Part shown: in pieces, positions 47,815 through 59,866 of the stretch | Layout of the letters: each line of letters opens with the position of its first letter | Numbering within the stretch: position 1 is the first letter of the stretch | Source of the DNA: Ziziphus jujuba | Taxonomy: Eukaryota; Streptophyta; Magnoliopsida; Rosales; Rhamnaceae | Direction of reading: 5' to 3' | Assembly: GCF_031755915.1 (NCBI RefSeq) | Contig: NC_083389.1 | Coordinates: forward strand, 24,117,001-24,181,000 | DNA: 64,000 nucleotides | Notes under the pieces: model-generated | Told to the model about the DNA's origin: nothing | The model's database searches: none | The model's input: the letters and a program-made list of their open reading frames with translations, nothing else | Position numbers and translations under genes: made by a program

Positions 47815-48876
47815 AACAATCAATGAATTAAGATCAAATGAATAGAGTATATTGGAAGATTTGTAGCAACTAATATAGATAATCTTTTTGTACCAATGGC
47901 CTTTTAAACAAATCAAACAACCAGATTAATCAAGAGGAAAGATTTTGAAAGGTTGGATCTACTTTCAAGTGCCAAAAATGATATGCTTTTTTTTTTTTTA
48001 AATCCGAATTTTATATATATATATGTATCAGATTTTTCACAATTTTTTTTTCATTTTTTTTAAACAACCTTTGCTAAGATAATATGGTTGGATATATACA
48101 TATATATATCAAACCTTCCAAACAACAGCAAGTGGTAGAAATAATTCAAAGATTCTAACGAAACTCAATGAACAAGATTGTGGATTTTCTAGGGTATGCC
48201 AAGCAAAAGAAACACAACAAAAATGGACGGAAAAACAAAATGGGAATAGATGAAAAAATGAACAGCAAATGATAAGGAAAGAAGAAACAAGGAACAAAAG
48301 AAAAACACCAGAAAACAAAACAAGGCAAGCTAGGGTTTCAATACGTTATAATTAGGAAATAAATAAAACAAAGAGAATTCTCACATACCTTGTAACCAGG
48401 CTCTGATACCAAAATGATACGCTCACGGATGCGTGTATGGTAGTGAGATGATGATTTTGAGTCAATGAAATGAAAGTGAATAACCAGATGGTGATTGGAT
48501 ATGGAGATGTGATAAAAAAACAATTGCAAGGAACTTAAAAACAAAAGGAAAATAAAATAAAATATATTCAACCAAGACCCACTATCTATTTAGAGGTAGT
48601 AACCTATGGTATTGACTTATGACCCTTTATCTATGGAAGATAAAAACCATAAGTATAAATACGCTCTCAAGTAAGTAACTTGGAGGTCCAAGAATAATGG
48701 TGAAAAACCAATTCTCAATGAGAGAAAATTTCATTAAAAAAAATGAATCTTCTTACAAATGGAAAAAATAAAATCCTTAAATAGAGTCTAAGACTCTTTA
48801 GAAACCTTAGACAAAGCATTAAAGATTATTTTGATTTATTTTGAACCAACTAGAATTATCTTATATGGCTATTACA
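47815..48876 (-). mobile_element. C2: remnant of a second family-C element (partial 5' LTR and leader)
   Basis: LTR portion 48,415-48,876 (TGATACGCTCACGGATGCG outer end), primer site TGGTATCAGAGCC at 48,400-48,412, then leader to 47,815, where the B LTR begins. The LTR is cut at 48,876 by F insertion; its other half should lie beyond the right edge of the window, past F. Confidence 0.82.
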
Positions 48877-50623
48877 TGTTAGGCCTAAAATATTGATGAT
48901 TTTATGCCATATTTATAGCTTAACATTTGTTATTTTGTGTTAATTTGTTATGGAAAAATACTTAATTATGTATTTTTCTTAATCTAGGTGAAAAAGGAAG
49001 GATTTTAAGAAAACAACCATAAAAATGGATTCCTTGGGTCAAATTATGGTGGAAAGCAAGATTTGAGCACGAACAGACTAAGCATTAAAAAGATTTCAAA
49101 AAGTTACCTTAAAGATTCCATAAAGATTCTATCGAGAATTTCATGATGGAAGTGGATGTCATATGAATCATCACGATCTGAGGATTTCAAATGTCTCGTT
49201 ATTTTTGGATTTCGAGGTGCGAGCAAAGAGTTATCGTCATTTAAAGTTTGGAATTTATAAAAAAGGATAATGTAGTTAAATATCAACCATTGATCAAAAG
49301 AGGGAATCAAAGCAATTTGAGGGTCAAGATAAAAACAAGTGGTAATAATTGGTTAATTTATCATTGATGAGGCACATGTCATGTCACATGCTTCATTAAG
49401 GGTAAATAAGACTAATTAACTATTTTTTTTAGAAAGAATTAGAGAAAAGGAAAGTATTGGAAAGCAAGTAATATCAAGTTTCCGTTTTACACATGAAATT
49501 CATCCAACCCTCTTGATGGTCTAAAAAATGTATCTTCCAAGACTCCCACATTAAAAATAAAGAGAGAAAAAGATTCCCGAGGTCCTATATATATAACCCG
49601 CACCACATTGAAGGGAGAGATACAAGTTTAGAGAGTTATTTAAGAACTTTTAGGAGGCTTAAATAGAAACAAACCAAATTTTGGGAGTTTCTAAGATTCT
49701 CTTAACGGTTCTAGAGTTTTAAAGTTTTAGAGTTTTAGAAGATCAATTGGAGAGCTTGAAGGAGGCATAGAGACGTGGGCTTGCTTGGAGAAGAAGGCTA
49801 TGACTTTGAGAGCTCTTGGAGGAGAATTTCTTCAATAGTTTTTATTCTCTTTTCTTTTCTCTTTAATTGTGAATTTTATTATTTTTAATAATTATGGATG
49901 TTGAATTTATTTTTTCCATGAACTAATTTTCATAGCTAGGGCTATGATGTAGCCCTAATTATGAAGGTTTAATTACTTTAATATATGTTGAGTTTTATTT
50001 AATTAGTAATATGTTTTGTTAATAAATCATTGGTATGCTTAATGCTTTCATAGGCCAGAAGGAATGAATGATTTTAATAATATTTGAGCTTGGAAAAGGA
50101 TAATATTATGGATCTCCAATGATTTACATGAATGCATAATTGATTGGAAAATAGTTATGTCTCATGCCGTATTATTTTCTTAATCTATGCTTGATGAATT
50201 TACATAATTTAATTTATAGGCCGGAAGGAATAAATTAGGTTATGTGAATATTATCAATTGTGAGTGGAAACTACTTTTGATTAATTTTGCGATTAAGTGT
50301 AGTTAACAACATTACCAGTTAATTAAACTAACATATTTAAGTAATTAAATTGGAATAGTTAGTGTTGAAATCAAATACCCTAGTATTCATAATTATTAAT
50401 TTAACTCTCTCTTTACTTGAAATTGATCTAATTTTAATTTCTTGCTTTTGTTTAATTTAGTTTATTTAGTTTTCAATTGCTATCTTAATTGTTAGTTCAA
50501 ATATTACCAAAACCTAATTATTTTTGGTATTTAATTCTTAATTCCTTGGGTACGACAATCTTTTTTTTTCTATTTTATTACTTGAAAACGATTCGTGCAC
50601 TTGTGAGTTGATTTTACACATCA
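48877..50623 (+). repeat. 5' LTR of F (family S), 1,747 bp
   Basis: TGTTAGGCCTAAAATATTG to TTTTACACATCA. It is the one family-S copy in the window in plus orientation. Confidence 0.93.
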
Positions 50624-50629
50624 AGTTTT

Positions 50630-50647
50630 TGGCACCGTTGCCGGGGA
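50630..50647 (+). other. Primer binding site of F
   Basis: TGGCACCGTTGCCGGGGA, the Asp-tRNA complement with one G to A change. Confidence 0.9.
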
Positions 50648-51223
50648 TTAAGGCATTAATATTAATTCGGATTGGGTTTAGTAGTATTTTGAACATTGTT
50701 TTCTTATTTTAATTTTTTTATATTTATTTCTTAGTTTTGGTTTTAGTGTTGCATGCTAGGGTTTTAATTCTTTACTTGTTTGGCCAACTTGCTTTGAATT
50801 CTAATACTTATTTTGTGGTACTTGAAACCAAAATCTTGTTTTTAATGTATTGGTGTTTAGGTTACAAGTTTAGCATACTTAGGGATTTTATTATTATTAT
50901 TATTAGTATTATTTTGGTTGAATAAGATTAGATTTAGCTTACTTTTAGTTGAAATTTTAGTTTGGCATAATTGTTTACTTTAAAAGCATACTTGCACAAA
51001 AGGGTTTAATTTTTGCATTTTTCTTGTTTGGTTCATTATTTCCTAAGTTATTTTCATTTATCTTTTAGTTAAGTGTTAGTTTGTTTTTCTTTATTGCTAA
51101 TTGATTTTAATTGTTAGATTAGTTAGCAACATTAGAATTCCAATTTTTGTTTTCTTGTTCAATTTTCTAATTTTCTTTCTAATTTATTTTCCTTGCTCTC
51201 TTTTTAGGAATTAGGTGTTGTGT
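50648..51223 (+). other. Leader of F
   Basis: T-rich untranslated region between primer site and gag. No conserved frame is seen. Confidence 0.75.
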
Positions 51224-52683
51224 ATGAGTCAGAGTGGTGATCAAGAGTTCAAGGAGGAAGTTGACTTGGAAAATAAACCAGCACCTAGAAAACAAGCCAT
51301 AAGGGGTACTTGGGTACGTATAGACCAAGGAACTCAAGAAGGTGCAATGGCCAACCAAAGAGAAGATGATTGGCCCATATGTGAGTATGCCACTCACAAG
51401 AAAGTTGGTGATTTGGCTTGCATAAGGAGACCACCCATTGAAGCAAACAATTTTGAAATTGAAGCATCTACTACTTCTTTGCTTAATAATGTTCAATTTT
51501 GTGGTTTGCTCATGAAGATCCTAACATGCATATTTCTAGTTTTCTTGAATTGTGTGATATGTCTAAACAAAATGGTGTTTTTGATGATGCTTTTCGATTA
51601 AGACTTTTTCCTTGGTCTCTTAGAGACAAGGCAAAAGTGTGGTTAAATTCTTTACCCGCAGGTACTATCACTACATGGGATGCTATGGAGGCAAAATTCC
51701 TAGACAAATTTTTTCCTCCATCAAAGACCGCAAAATTGGAAAGTGATATAAATAATTTTTGTCAATGGGACCAAGAGACTTTGTATGATGCATGGGAGCA
51801 CTTCAAGGAACTATTAAGAAGATGCCCACACCATGGATTTCCAACATGGATATAGGTACAGATTTTCTATAATGGTCTAGATTATGGTAACAAACAATTG
51901 GTAGATGCAGATGCAACTGCAGGAGGTTCTTTAATGAAGAAGAGGCAATCAAAAGCATTTAAATTAATTGAAAAGATGGCCCATAATAACTACCAATATC
52001 CAAGTGAGAGGAGACTAAATGGAAGAAGTCAAGTAAAGGCCGTGGAAGACGTTGATATTAACAACTTAGAAGCTCAAATTGCAACCCAATTCATGAAGAC
52101 CTTAAACACTCAATTTCGTCAAATAGGGGTGAATTATATCCAATCTACTAATAATTTTTTATTTTGTGATTTATGTGGTGCCCATGATCATAAGAGTGTG
52201 GATTGCCAAGTTGAAATCCCTTTGCTTCCAATGATGTTAATTTTGTAGGGAACTTTCAAAAGCAACAAAGCAATTCATATTCTAACACATAATCCAGGAT
52301 GGAGAAACCACCCAAATTTTTCATGGTCTAACAAAAACCAGCAAGGATCTAATCAAGGACAAAGGGGAGGGCTTCAAAGACAACAATTCCAATCTCCATT
52401 CTACCAAAAGTCGCAACTTGCACATCAAAATCAAAATTCTTCTCAAGCTCAAACTCAATTTTCTTCACTTGAACAATCCTTGAAAGAGTTATCTAATAAG
52501 ACTAATTCTTTCATGCAGAGAACTGAGCAACAATTGACAAACCATAGTCAAATTGTTCAACAACCAAATGGCTGCAATCAAAAGCTTGGAGAACCAAATA
52601 GGTCAATTAGCAACTCAATTCCAAAGAAGTCAAGGAACTTTGCCAAACCAAACGGAGAAGAACCCAAAGGAGTAGGTTCAAGC
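51224..52683 (+). pseudogene. Athila-type gag of F, broken
   Basis: Starts MSQSGDQEFKEEVDLENKPA. After a 1-nt loss near 51,500 it continues FAHEDPNMHISSFLELCDMS, then RLRLFPWSLRDKAKVWLNSL, DKFFPPSKTAKLESDI and LLRRCPHHGFPTW, a TAG (from CAG) at 51,853-51,855, VQIFYNGLDYGNK, a knuckle CDLCGAHDHKSVDC, and a Gln-rich C-terminal part. Another 1-nt loss lies near 52,212. The pattern is that of Athila capsid proteins. Confidence 0.88.
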
Positions 52684-53718
52684 TGTTGAAGTGTGGCAAT
52701 TTTGCCACTTGATGGTGCATGTCACCGGCTAGCATGCACACCTTGGTATCAAATCCTTTCCTTTTATGAGTTTATATTTCTTTGTATGTTTTTAATTGAT
52801 GCAAGGTATATTTTGATAATGTTTTGCGCCTAAGTTATGTATGCAAAATTATAGGTAAGATTATGCACAAAAGAGTAGGAATGTTATGCTTGAAATGCCT
52901 ATGGTGCTGGATTCATAATTTCCAGCAACATAGTTCCACTATTTATCTTATATCTCAGGTTGCAAATGGAGTTTTGGGTTGAAATTTTGAGGGATGTCTA
53001 CAGACATATATAGAAGACTATGGTTTAAATTTCAGGTCAAAATGACATGGGAAAGTCCATTTTCTATTCCAAACAGATTGCTGTATCTGATGGGCCCAGT
53101 ATGCAGAGTATGGGCCAGTTTTGGAGCTGTTTGGCCCATGATCCGGTTCCAGAACTTTCCTAGCTCTTGGAACAATATTTATTGATGACCAAGGATGCTT
53201 CAAACCAAGTTTCATAAGCAGATACAAAGGGGAACTAAGTAGGTGAAGCTAGTTTGGTTGTTTACCCAAACTAGTTAAACAATAGGAACTTAGTTCAAAC
53301 CATGTGCCACTTTTTACTATATTTGGAATAGACATGTTGCAGCTGGTTTTTGACTCTTTTGTGTATGAAAAGTTAGGTGTTGACCATTTTACTTTTTAAA
53401 TTTCAAATACTTTACTCATTTTGTAAGCTCACATGCTTGGCATGTGTGAACTAGTTGTAATTTCAAGCTTATATTGTAAAATGAATGAAATGGCTACACA
53501 TCTAAGCCTTATTTTCAAAAGCCAACGTGTTCCTCTTCTTCTTATCTCTTCTTCAACACCTTAGAACACTTTAGGAACCCTAAAAACCAGAAAACACCAT
53601 AACCAAAACCTAAAAACACAACTCACACACAACCATTCCCAAGAGCATCACCAAAAGCTTGCTTGTTGCTAACACTTCAAGCTAGCTTGCTCTTGGTCAT
53701 AACCTTCTCACCCCAACA
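52684..53718 (+). repeat. 5' LTR of E, 1,035 bp
   Basis: TGTTGAAGTGTGGC to CACCCCAACA, with 5-bp inverted ends TGTTG/CAACA. Confidence 0.93.
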
Positions 53719-53721
53719 AAG

Positions 53722-53733
53722 TGGTATCAAAGC
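53722..53733 (+). other. Primer binding site of E
   Basis: TGGTATCAAAGC, initiator-Met complement with one change (G to A), three bases after the LTR. Confidence 0.85.
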
Positions 53734-53852
53734 AAGGCACATTTTTGTGAGATTTGTGAGGTTTTTGGGCTGGTTCGTTCCTTGAGAGTGAAGAGATACT
53801 CAAAAGCACAAATATATTTTCATATTCCTTCATACTAGAAAGCAACATTCAC

Positions 53853-55039
53853 ATGGCTTCTTCAAGTTTTTCAACTCCTTCTCCTCCTATCTTCAATGGG
53901 GAGAACTACAACATTTGGAGTATCAAGATGGAAGCCTTCAGGCTTATGGTCTTTGGGAGGTCACCATAAATCACCAAGAACCCGAGCCTTTGAGACAAGG
54001 GGCAACGGTCAACCAAATCAAGCACCATGAGGAGGAATTGGCTAAAGGTTTCAAGGCTCTCACCGCCATTCATTCTTGTATTAGTGATACCATTTTCACA
54101 AGGATAATGGCATGTGAGAGTGCCAAAGAAGCTTGGGACAAACTTCAAGATGAGTTCCAAGGGAGTGCAAGGACAAGGCAAATGCAAATCCTTAACCTAA
54201 GGAGGGAGTTTGAGACTATCAAGATGAAAGACAAAGAAACGGTTAAGGAGTTCACCACAAGGCTTCTTAATGTGGTGAATCAAATTAGGGTGCTAGGTGA
54301 AAGATTAAGTGACCAAAGGATTGTGGAGAAGGTGTTGGTCTCCTTGCCCGAGAGGTTTGAAGCTAAGATATCTTCATTGGAGGAGTCAAGGAACCTAAAT
54401 GAAATTTCCTTGACCGAGTTGGTGAATGCCTTGCAAGCTACGGAGCAAAGGAGGAGGATTAGACATGAAGAATCAATGGAGGCTGCATTTGTGTCTAAAC
54501 AACATCAAAAGACACAAAATCAAAAGAAGAACAAGCTTAAGGTCATAAAGGAGAAAGGTGAAACTAGCAAACCCGAGAGGAAGTCCTATGAACCTTGTCA
54601 CCATTGCAAGAAGAAAGGTCATCATCCAAGAAGGTGTTGGTGGAGGCCGGATGCATTTTGCCATAAATGCCAACAAAAGGGTCATGTGGAGAGAGTATGC
54701 AAGGCAAACAAGAAAGATAAGCAACAAGCAAATGTTGCTAAAGATAATGCTAGTGATAGTGAATCCGAAGAGTTGTTTGTTGCTATTTGTTTTAGTAGCA
54801 TCAAGAATGATGAAGGATGGATCATTGATAGTGGAGCAACACACCATATGTCTCACAAGCATGAGTGGTTCACAAATTTGGATAGGAGCAGCCACAACAA
54901 AGTCAAAATTGGAAATGGAGCCTTGATGGAAGTGAAAGGCAAAGGAGATGTGGTGATACACACCACCAAAGGTATCAAAACTATCCATGATGTTCTCTAT
55001 GTACCTTCTTTATGTGAGAACTTACTTAGTGTAGGTTAA
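53853..55039 (+). pseudogene. gag and protease of copia element E
   Basis: ATG at 53,853 (MASSSFSTPSPPIFNGENYN). A 1-nt loss near 53,939 shifts the frame, which then stays open from 53,915 to 55,036. It holds the UBN2-type copia gag (AKEAWDKLQDEFQGS, RQMQILNLRREFETIKM), two zinc knuckles (CHHCKKKGHHPRRC and CHKCQQKGHVERVC) and the protease WIIDSGATHHMS (active site D-S-G). It ends at a TAA (55,037-55,039) where CAA is expected between LLSVG and MLENKY. Two knuckles are usual in some copia lineages. Confidence 0.92.
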
Positions 55040-57635
55040 ATGCTTGAGAACAAATATGCATTACACTTCTCAAACATGACATGCACTATAGTTGATCCAC
55101 ATGGAAATGAATTAATGTGTGTTGGAATGAAGAACAAGAATTTTAGGTTGAATATGGATGAAAATGGTGCATCGGTTGCATTGAACACCAAAGTTGAGAA
55201 CACCTCTCAACTTTGGCATAAAAGACTAGGCCATGCTAGCTTTAAGTCATTGGTAGGCACACATGAACTTGTTAGAGACATGCCATTGGTGGAGAAGCAA
55301 GAACATGTGTGTGAAGTGTGTCAAAAAGGAAAGCATACTAGGCTAGCATTTCAATCTTGTTCTTGGAGATCAAAGGAGAAGCTAGGACTTATACATTCGG
55401 ATATTTGTGGTCCTATGAGTGTTCCATCCTTAAATGGCAGCAAGTATTTCATAACTTTCATTGATGATTACTCAAGAATGTGTTGGGTGTATTTCCTTGA
55501 AAGAAAATCACAAGCTTTGGAGAAGTTTGTAGAATTTATGAAGTTAGTGCAAAATCAATATGGTTGCACTATAAAGGTGTTAAGGACGGACAATGGTGGG
55601 GAATACACAAGTGAGGCTTTCAAACAACTTTGTAAGGATCATGGTATAGTTCATCAATTCACTACACCATACACACCACAACAAAATGGTGTATGTGAAA
55701 GGAAAAACCGTACCATCATGGAGATGGCTAGATGTTTGTTGTTTGAAAGTGGCTTGCCAAAGAAGTTTTGGGCCGAAGGAGTTAATACATCCATCTACAT
55801 CCAAAATAGGCTTTACTCCAAGTCTTTGAGGAGTAAAACCCCATTTGAGCTTTGGTTTGGATATAAGCCTTCTTTTGATCATCTAAGGGTATTTGGAAGC
55901 ATTTGTTACATCCTAGTACCACAAGAGAAGAGAGGAAAGCTTGATGAAAGGTCACAAGTTGGTGTTTTGGTTGGCTATAGTGATGTGACCAAGGGATATA
56001 GAGTGTATAACTTGGAAACCAAGAAACTTGTGATAAGTAGAGATGTGAAAGTTGATGAGGAAGCTAAATGGGTTTGTAGTAAGGAGGAGTTGGCTAGTAT
56101 GGATGAAGACAATCAGCTTGAAGCTCATGATAATGATGAGGAACAAGGAAATGATGAAGGTGCTGCCCATGATGATGAATATGATGAGAATGAGCTAGAA
56201 ATCTCCATAGGGGCTGATTTGGAGATTGGTGATGGTGTGAGAGGCACAAGACCTCTTAATGAGATTTATGAAAGGTGTAATGTGGCATTGAGTGATCCAA
56301 TCAATGTCCATGAGGCTATGGTAAGAAAAGAGTGGAGACAAGCCATGCAAGATGAAATCGATGTGATAAACAAGAATGACACGTGGAGCTTGGTAACAAA
56401 ACCAAAGGAAAAGAATGCTATTGGGGTGAAGTGGATCTTTAGGACCAAGTACAATCCGGATGGGTCCATAAATAAGCACAAGGCAAGGCTTGTTGTCAAA
56501 GGATATGCACAACAAGCCGGTGTGGATTATGGAGAGACTTTTGCACCGGTTGCAAGGATGGAAACCATAAGACTTCTTCTTGCAATTTCGGCACAAAAGT
56601 CTTGGAAAGTATATCACCTTGATGTGAAGTCAGCCTTCTTAAATGGAATATTGAAGGAGGAGGTCTATGTTATGCAACCCGAAGGTTTTGTGAAGAAAGG
56701 AAGTGAAGAGAAGGTATACAAGCTACACAAGGCCTTGTATGGCCTTAAACAAGCTCCTAGGGCATGGTATGCCAAGATAGATGGTTTTTTGACAAAGCAT
56801 GGATTTAGGAGGAGTCCTAATGAGCCTACATTGTATATTAGGACTCATGGTTGCATGGTGTTGGTGTCTCTTTATGTTGATGACCTTCTAGTGACCGGTG
56901 GTAATGAGAAAGAAGTGAGAAATTTCAAAAGTGAGCTAGAATTGAACTTTGAGATGTCTAGCCTTGGAAAGATGAAATACTTTCTTGGAATTGAAGTTGT
57001 CCAATCATCCAAGGGCATCTTCATATCTCAAGAAAGCTATGTGAAGGAGTTGCTCAAGAAGTTTGACATGGAAGATTGTAATAGCGTTGCCACACCTATG
57101 AATGAAGGCACCAAGTTGGTGAAGGATGATGATTCTCCAAAGGTAAATCCTTCCATCTATAGAAGTTTAATTGGTAGCCTTTTATATGTATGCTCTACTA
57201 GACCGGATATCATGTTTAGTGTGGCTGTTTTGTCAAGATTTATGCATAGTCCATCACAAAATCATCTTAGTTGTGCAAAAAGAATCCTAAGGTATTTGAA
57301 AGGTACTAGTGATTTTGGTATATGATACAAGGATGGCATGAATGAAGCTTTGCTTGGTTATAGTGATAGTGATTGGGCTGGTTCTTTGGATGATAGCAAG
57401 AGCACATCGGGCTACATTTATACTCTTGGAAATGGTCCTTTCTCATGGAATTCCAAGAAGCAACAAACTGTTGCACAAAGCACCGCGGAAGCCGAGTATA
57501 TTGCTTGCTCAAGTTGTGCTAATCAAGGTGTTTGGCTTAGGAAATTATTGGAGGACTTGAGCTTGAAGCAAGAGGAAGCCACGGTAATATTGTGTGACAA
57601 TACTTCAGCAATAGCAATTTTGCCACTTGATGGTG
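55040..57635 (+). pseudogene. Integrase, RT and truncated RNase H of copia element E
   Basis: Same frame as protease after the TAA. Pre-integrase H-H-C-C (LWHKRLGHASF, CEVCQKGKHTR); integrase D-D-E (HSDICGPM, RTDNGGEYTS, PQQNGVCERKN); RT with WIFRTKYNPDGS, YHLDVKSAFLNGIL and the catalytic YVDDLLVTG. A TGA at 57,323-57,325 replaces an expected Trp (GTSDFGI-x-YKDG), and the frame then continues through RNase H (DSDWAGS, STAEAEY, LCDNTSAIAI). From about 57,614 the frame reads LTR sequence, so the last RNase H segment is missing. Confidence 0.93.
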
Positions 57636-58636
57636 CATGTCACCGGCTAGCATGCACACCTTGGTATCAAATCCTTTCCTTTTATGAGTTTATATTTCTT
57701 TGTATGTTTTTAATTGATGCAAGGTATATTTTGATAATGTTTTGCGCCTAAGTTATGTATGCAAAATTATAGGCAAGATTATGCACAAAAGAGTAGGAAT
57801 GTTATGCTTGAAATGCCTATGGTGCTGGATTCATAATTTCCAGCAACATAGTTCCACTATTTATCTTATATCTCAGGTTGCAAATGGAGTTTTGGGCTGA
57901 AATTTTGAGGGATGTCTACAGACATATATAGAAGACTATGGTTTAAAGTTCAGGTCAAAATGACATGGAAAAGTCCATTTTCTATTCCAAACAGATTGCT
58001 GTATCTGATGGGCCCAGTATGCAGAGTATGGGCCCGTTTTGGAGCTGTTTGGCCCATGATCCGGTTCCAGAACTTTCCTAGCTCTTGGAACAATATTTAT
58101 TGATGACCAAGGATGCTTCAAACCAAGTTTCATAAGCAGATACAAAGGGGAACTAAGTAGGTGAAGCTAGTTTGGTTGTTTACCCAAACTAGTTAAACAA
58201 TAGGAACTTAGTTCAAACCATGTGCCACTTTTTACTATATTTGGAATAGACATGTTGCAGCTGGTTTTTGACTCTTTTGTGTATGAAAAGTTAGGTGTTG
58301 ACCATTTTACTTTTTAAATTTCAAATACTTTACTCATTTTGTAAGCTCACATGCTTGGCATGTGTGAACTAGTTGTAATTTCAAGTTTATATTGTAAAAT
58401 GAATGAAATGGCTACACATCTAAGCCTTATTTTCAAAAGCCAACGTGTTCCTCTTCTTCTTATCTCTTCTTCAACACCTTAGAACACTTTAGGAACCCTA
58501 AAAACCAGAAAACACCATAACCAAAACCTAAAAACACAACTCACACACAACCATTCCCAAGAGCATCACCAAAAGCTTGCTTGTTGCTAACACTTCAAGC
58601 TAGCTTGCTCTTGGTCATAACCTTCTCACCCCAACA
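57614..58636 (+). repeat. 3' LTR of E, 1,023 bp, lacking its first 12 bases
   Basis: Aligns with 52,696-53,718. The end CACCCCAACA is followed by the CAAGC duplication and F sequence. Confidence 0.93.
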
Positions 58637-58696
58637 CAAGCCATTACATTAAGAAGTTGAAAGCAGGTAGCCGGGACTAAAGAAAGTGACAAAGGG

Positions 58697-59866
58697 ATGG
58701 TGATTCTTAATGATGAAGATGAGGAGAGCCCCATAGACTCAACATCACACTTGGTCACACATGACAACTCAAAATCAAATATGGAGCATAATGAGGCTTA
58801 TAGGAGAAAAGATGAAGGTTCAAGTGATGCCATGAAGTCTCCACCAACAAAGTACATACCACCACATGCAAGAGAGGCTGAGAGCTCACCGATTCGATCA
58901 AAGAAAGTTGAACCAGCACCTTACCTAAGGAAACCTATTGACAAGTACAACAAAGATGAGGAGAAGAATCAAGCCTACAAGAAGACTCCACCTCCACCTT
59001 TCCCATCTAGGTTTAGGAATACGAAGTTAGATAATCAATTTAAAAAGGTTCTTGATGTATTTAAGCAATTGCATGTAAATATCCCTTTCATAGATGCCTT
59101 AGAACAAATGCCTTCCTATGTTAAGTTTGTGAAGGAGATATTGTCAAACAAGAGGAGGTGGGAGAATTATAAGTCAGTAGCTTTGAGTGAGGTGAGTAGT
59201 GCTAGGTTACACCATAGGATTCCACCCAAGTTAAAAGATCCGGGAAGCTTTGATATCCTGTGTAACATTGGACATTATAATTTTATAGTTCTTTGTGATT
59301 TAGGTGCTAGTATTAATTTGATGCCATATAGCATTTGCAGGAAGCTTGGAGTGGGAGATGTGAAACCTACCACAGTGACTCTTCAAATGGCGGATCGAAG
59401 CATCAAAAGGCCAAGGGGAATATTGGAGGATGTACTTGTAAAAGTAAACAAGTTCATATTCCCTGCAGACTTTGTGATACTAGATATGGAGGAAGACGAC
59501 AACATTCCAACCATTCTTGGAAGACCATTTCTTGCAATCGGACATGCCCTCATTGATGTACAACAAAGGCAAGTAACCCTTAGAGTACTCAATGAGGAGG
59601 TAAGTTTTCAAATCCCTAATGTTGTTAAATTTCCTAATCTTGATGAAATTTCTTCCTGCTTTCTTGTTGATGCATGTGATGAATTGGTAAATGATATGTC
59701 AAAGGAAAGTAATTTAGATCCCTTAGGATTGAGTGAGTTATTTAGACCATGTGCAGAAGAAGAAAAACAAGAGTGTAACATCATAGATATAGCCACCCAC
59801 TGTGAGGTAGATTATGTTGGAAAGTTTGAGGATTTAGGTGAGAGTGGAGCACCCACCTATAATTGA
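58697..59866 (+). pseudogene. Protease region of Athila element F
   Basis: Open frame of 389 codons. Proline/charge-rich linker (YIPPHAREAE, KTPPPPFPSRF), QFKKVLDVFKQLHVNIPFID, then the protease with LCDLGASINLMP (D201; the D-x-G-A-S form seen in Athila) and NIPTILGRPFLAIGHALIDV. It ends in a frameshift near 59,845 just before RT. The frame is intact except for its ends. Confidence 0.87.

Larger units (their letters stand above)
52684..58636 (+). mobile_element. Element E: young Ty1/copia element with a deleted RNase H-3' LTR junction
   Basis: 5' LTR 52,684-53,718 and 3' LTR 57,614-58,636, with exact target duplication CAAGC at 52,679-52,683 and 58,637-58,641. By eye the LTRs differ at six sites in 1,023 bp. 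The 3' end of RNase H, any purine tract and the first 12 bases of the 3' LTR are gone, joined at GCAATT. The coding region has one frameshift and two stops. Confidence 0.95.

Noticed and set aside
47815..48415. Second leader copy considered as a tandem duplication within B
   Set aside because: It has its own primer site and LTR end at 48,400-48,420, so it is a separate element remnant (C2).
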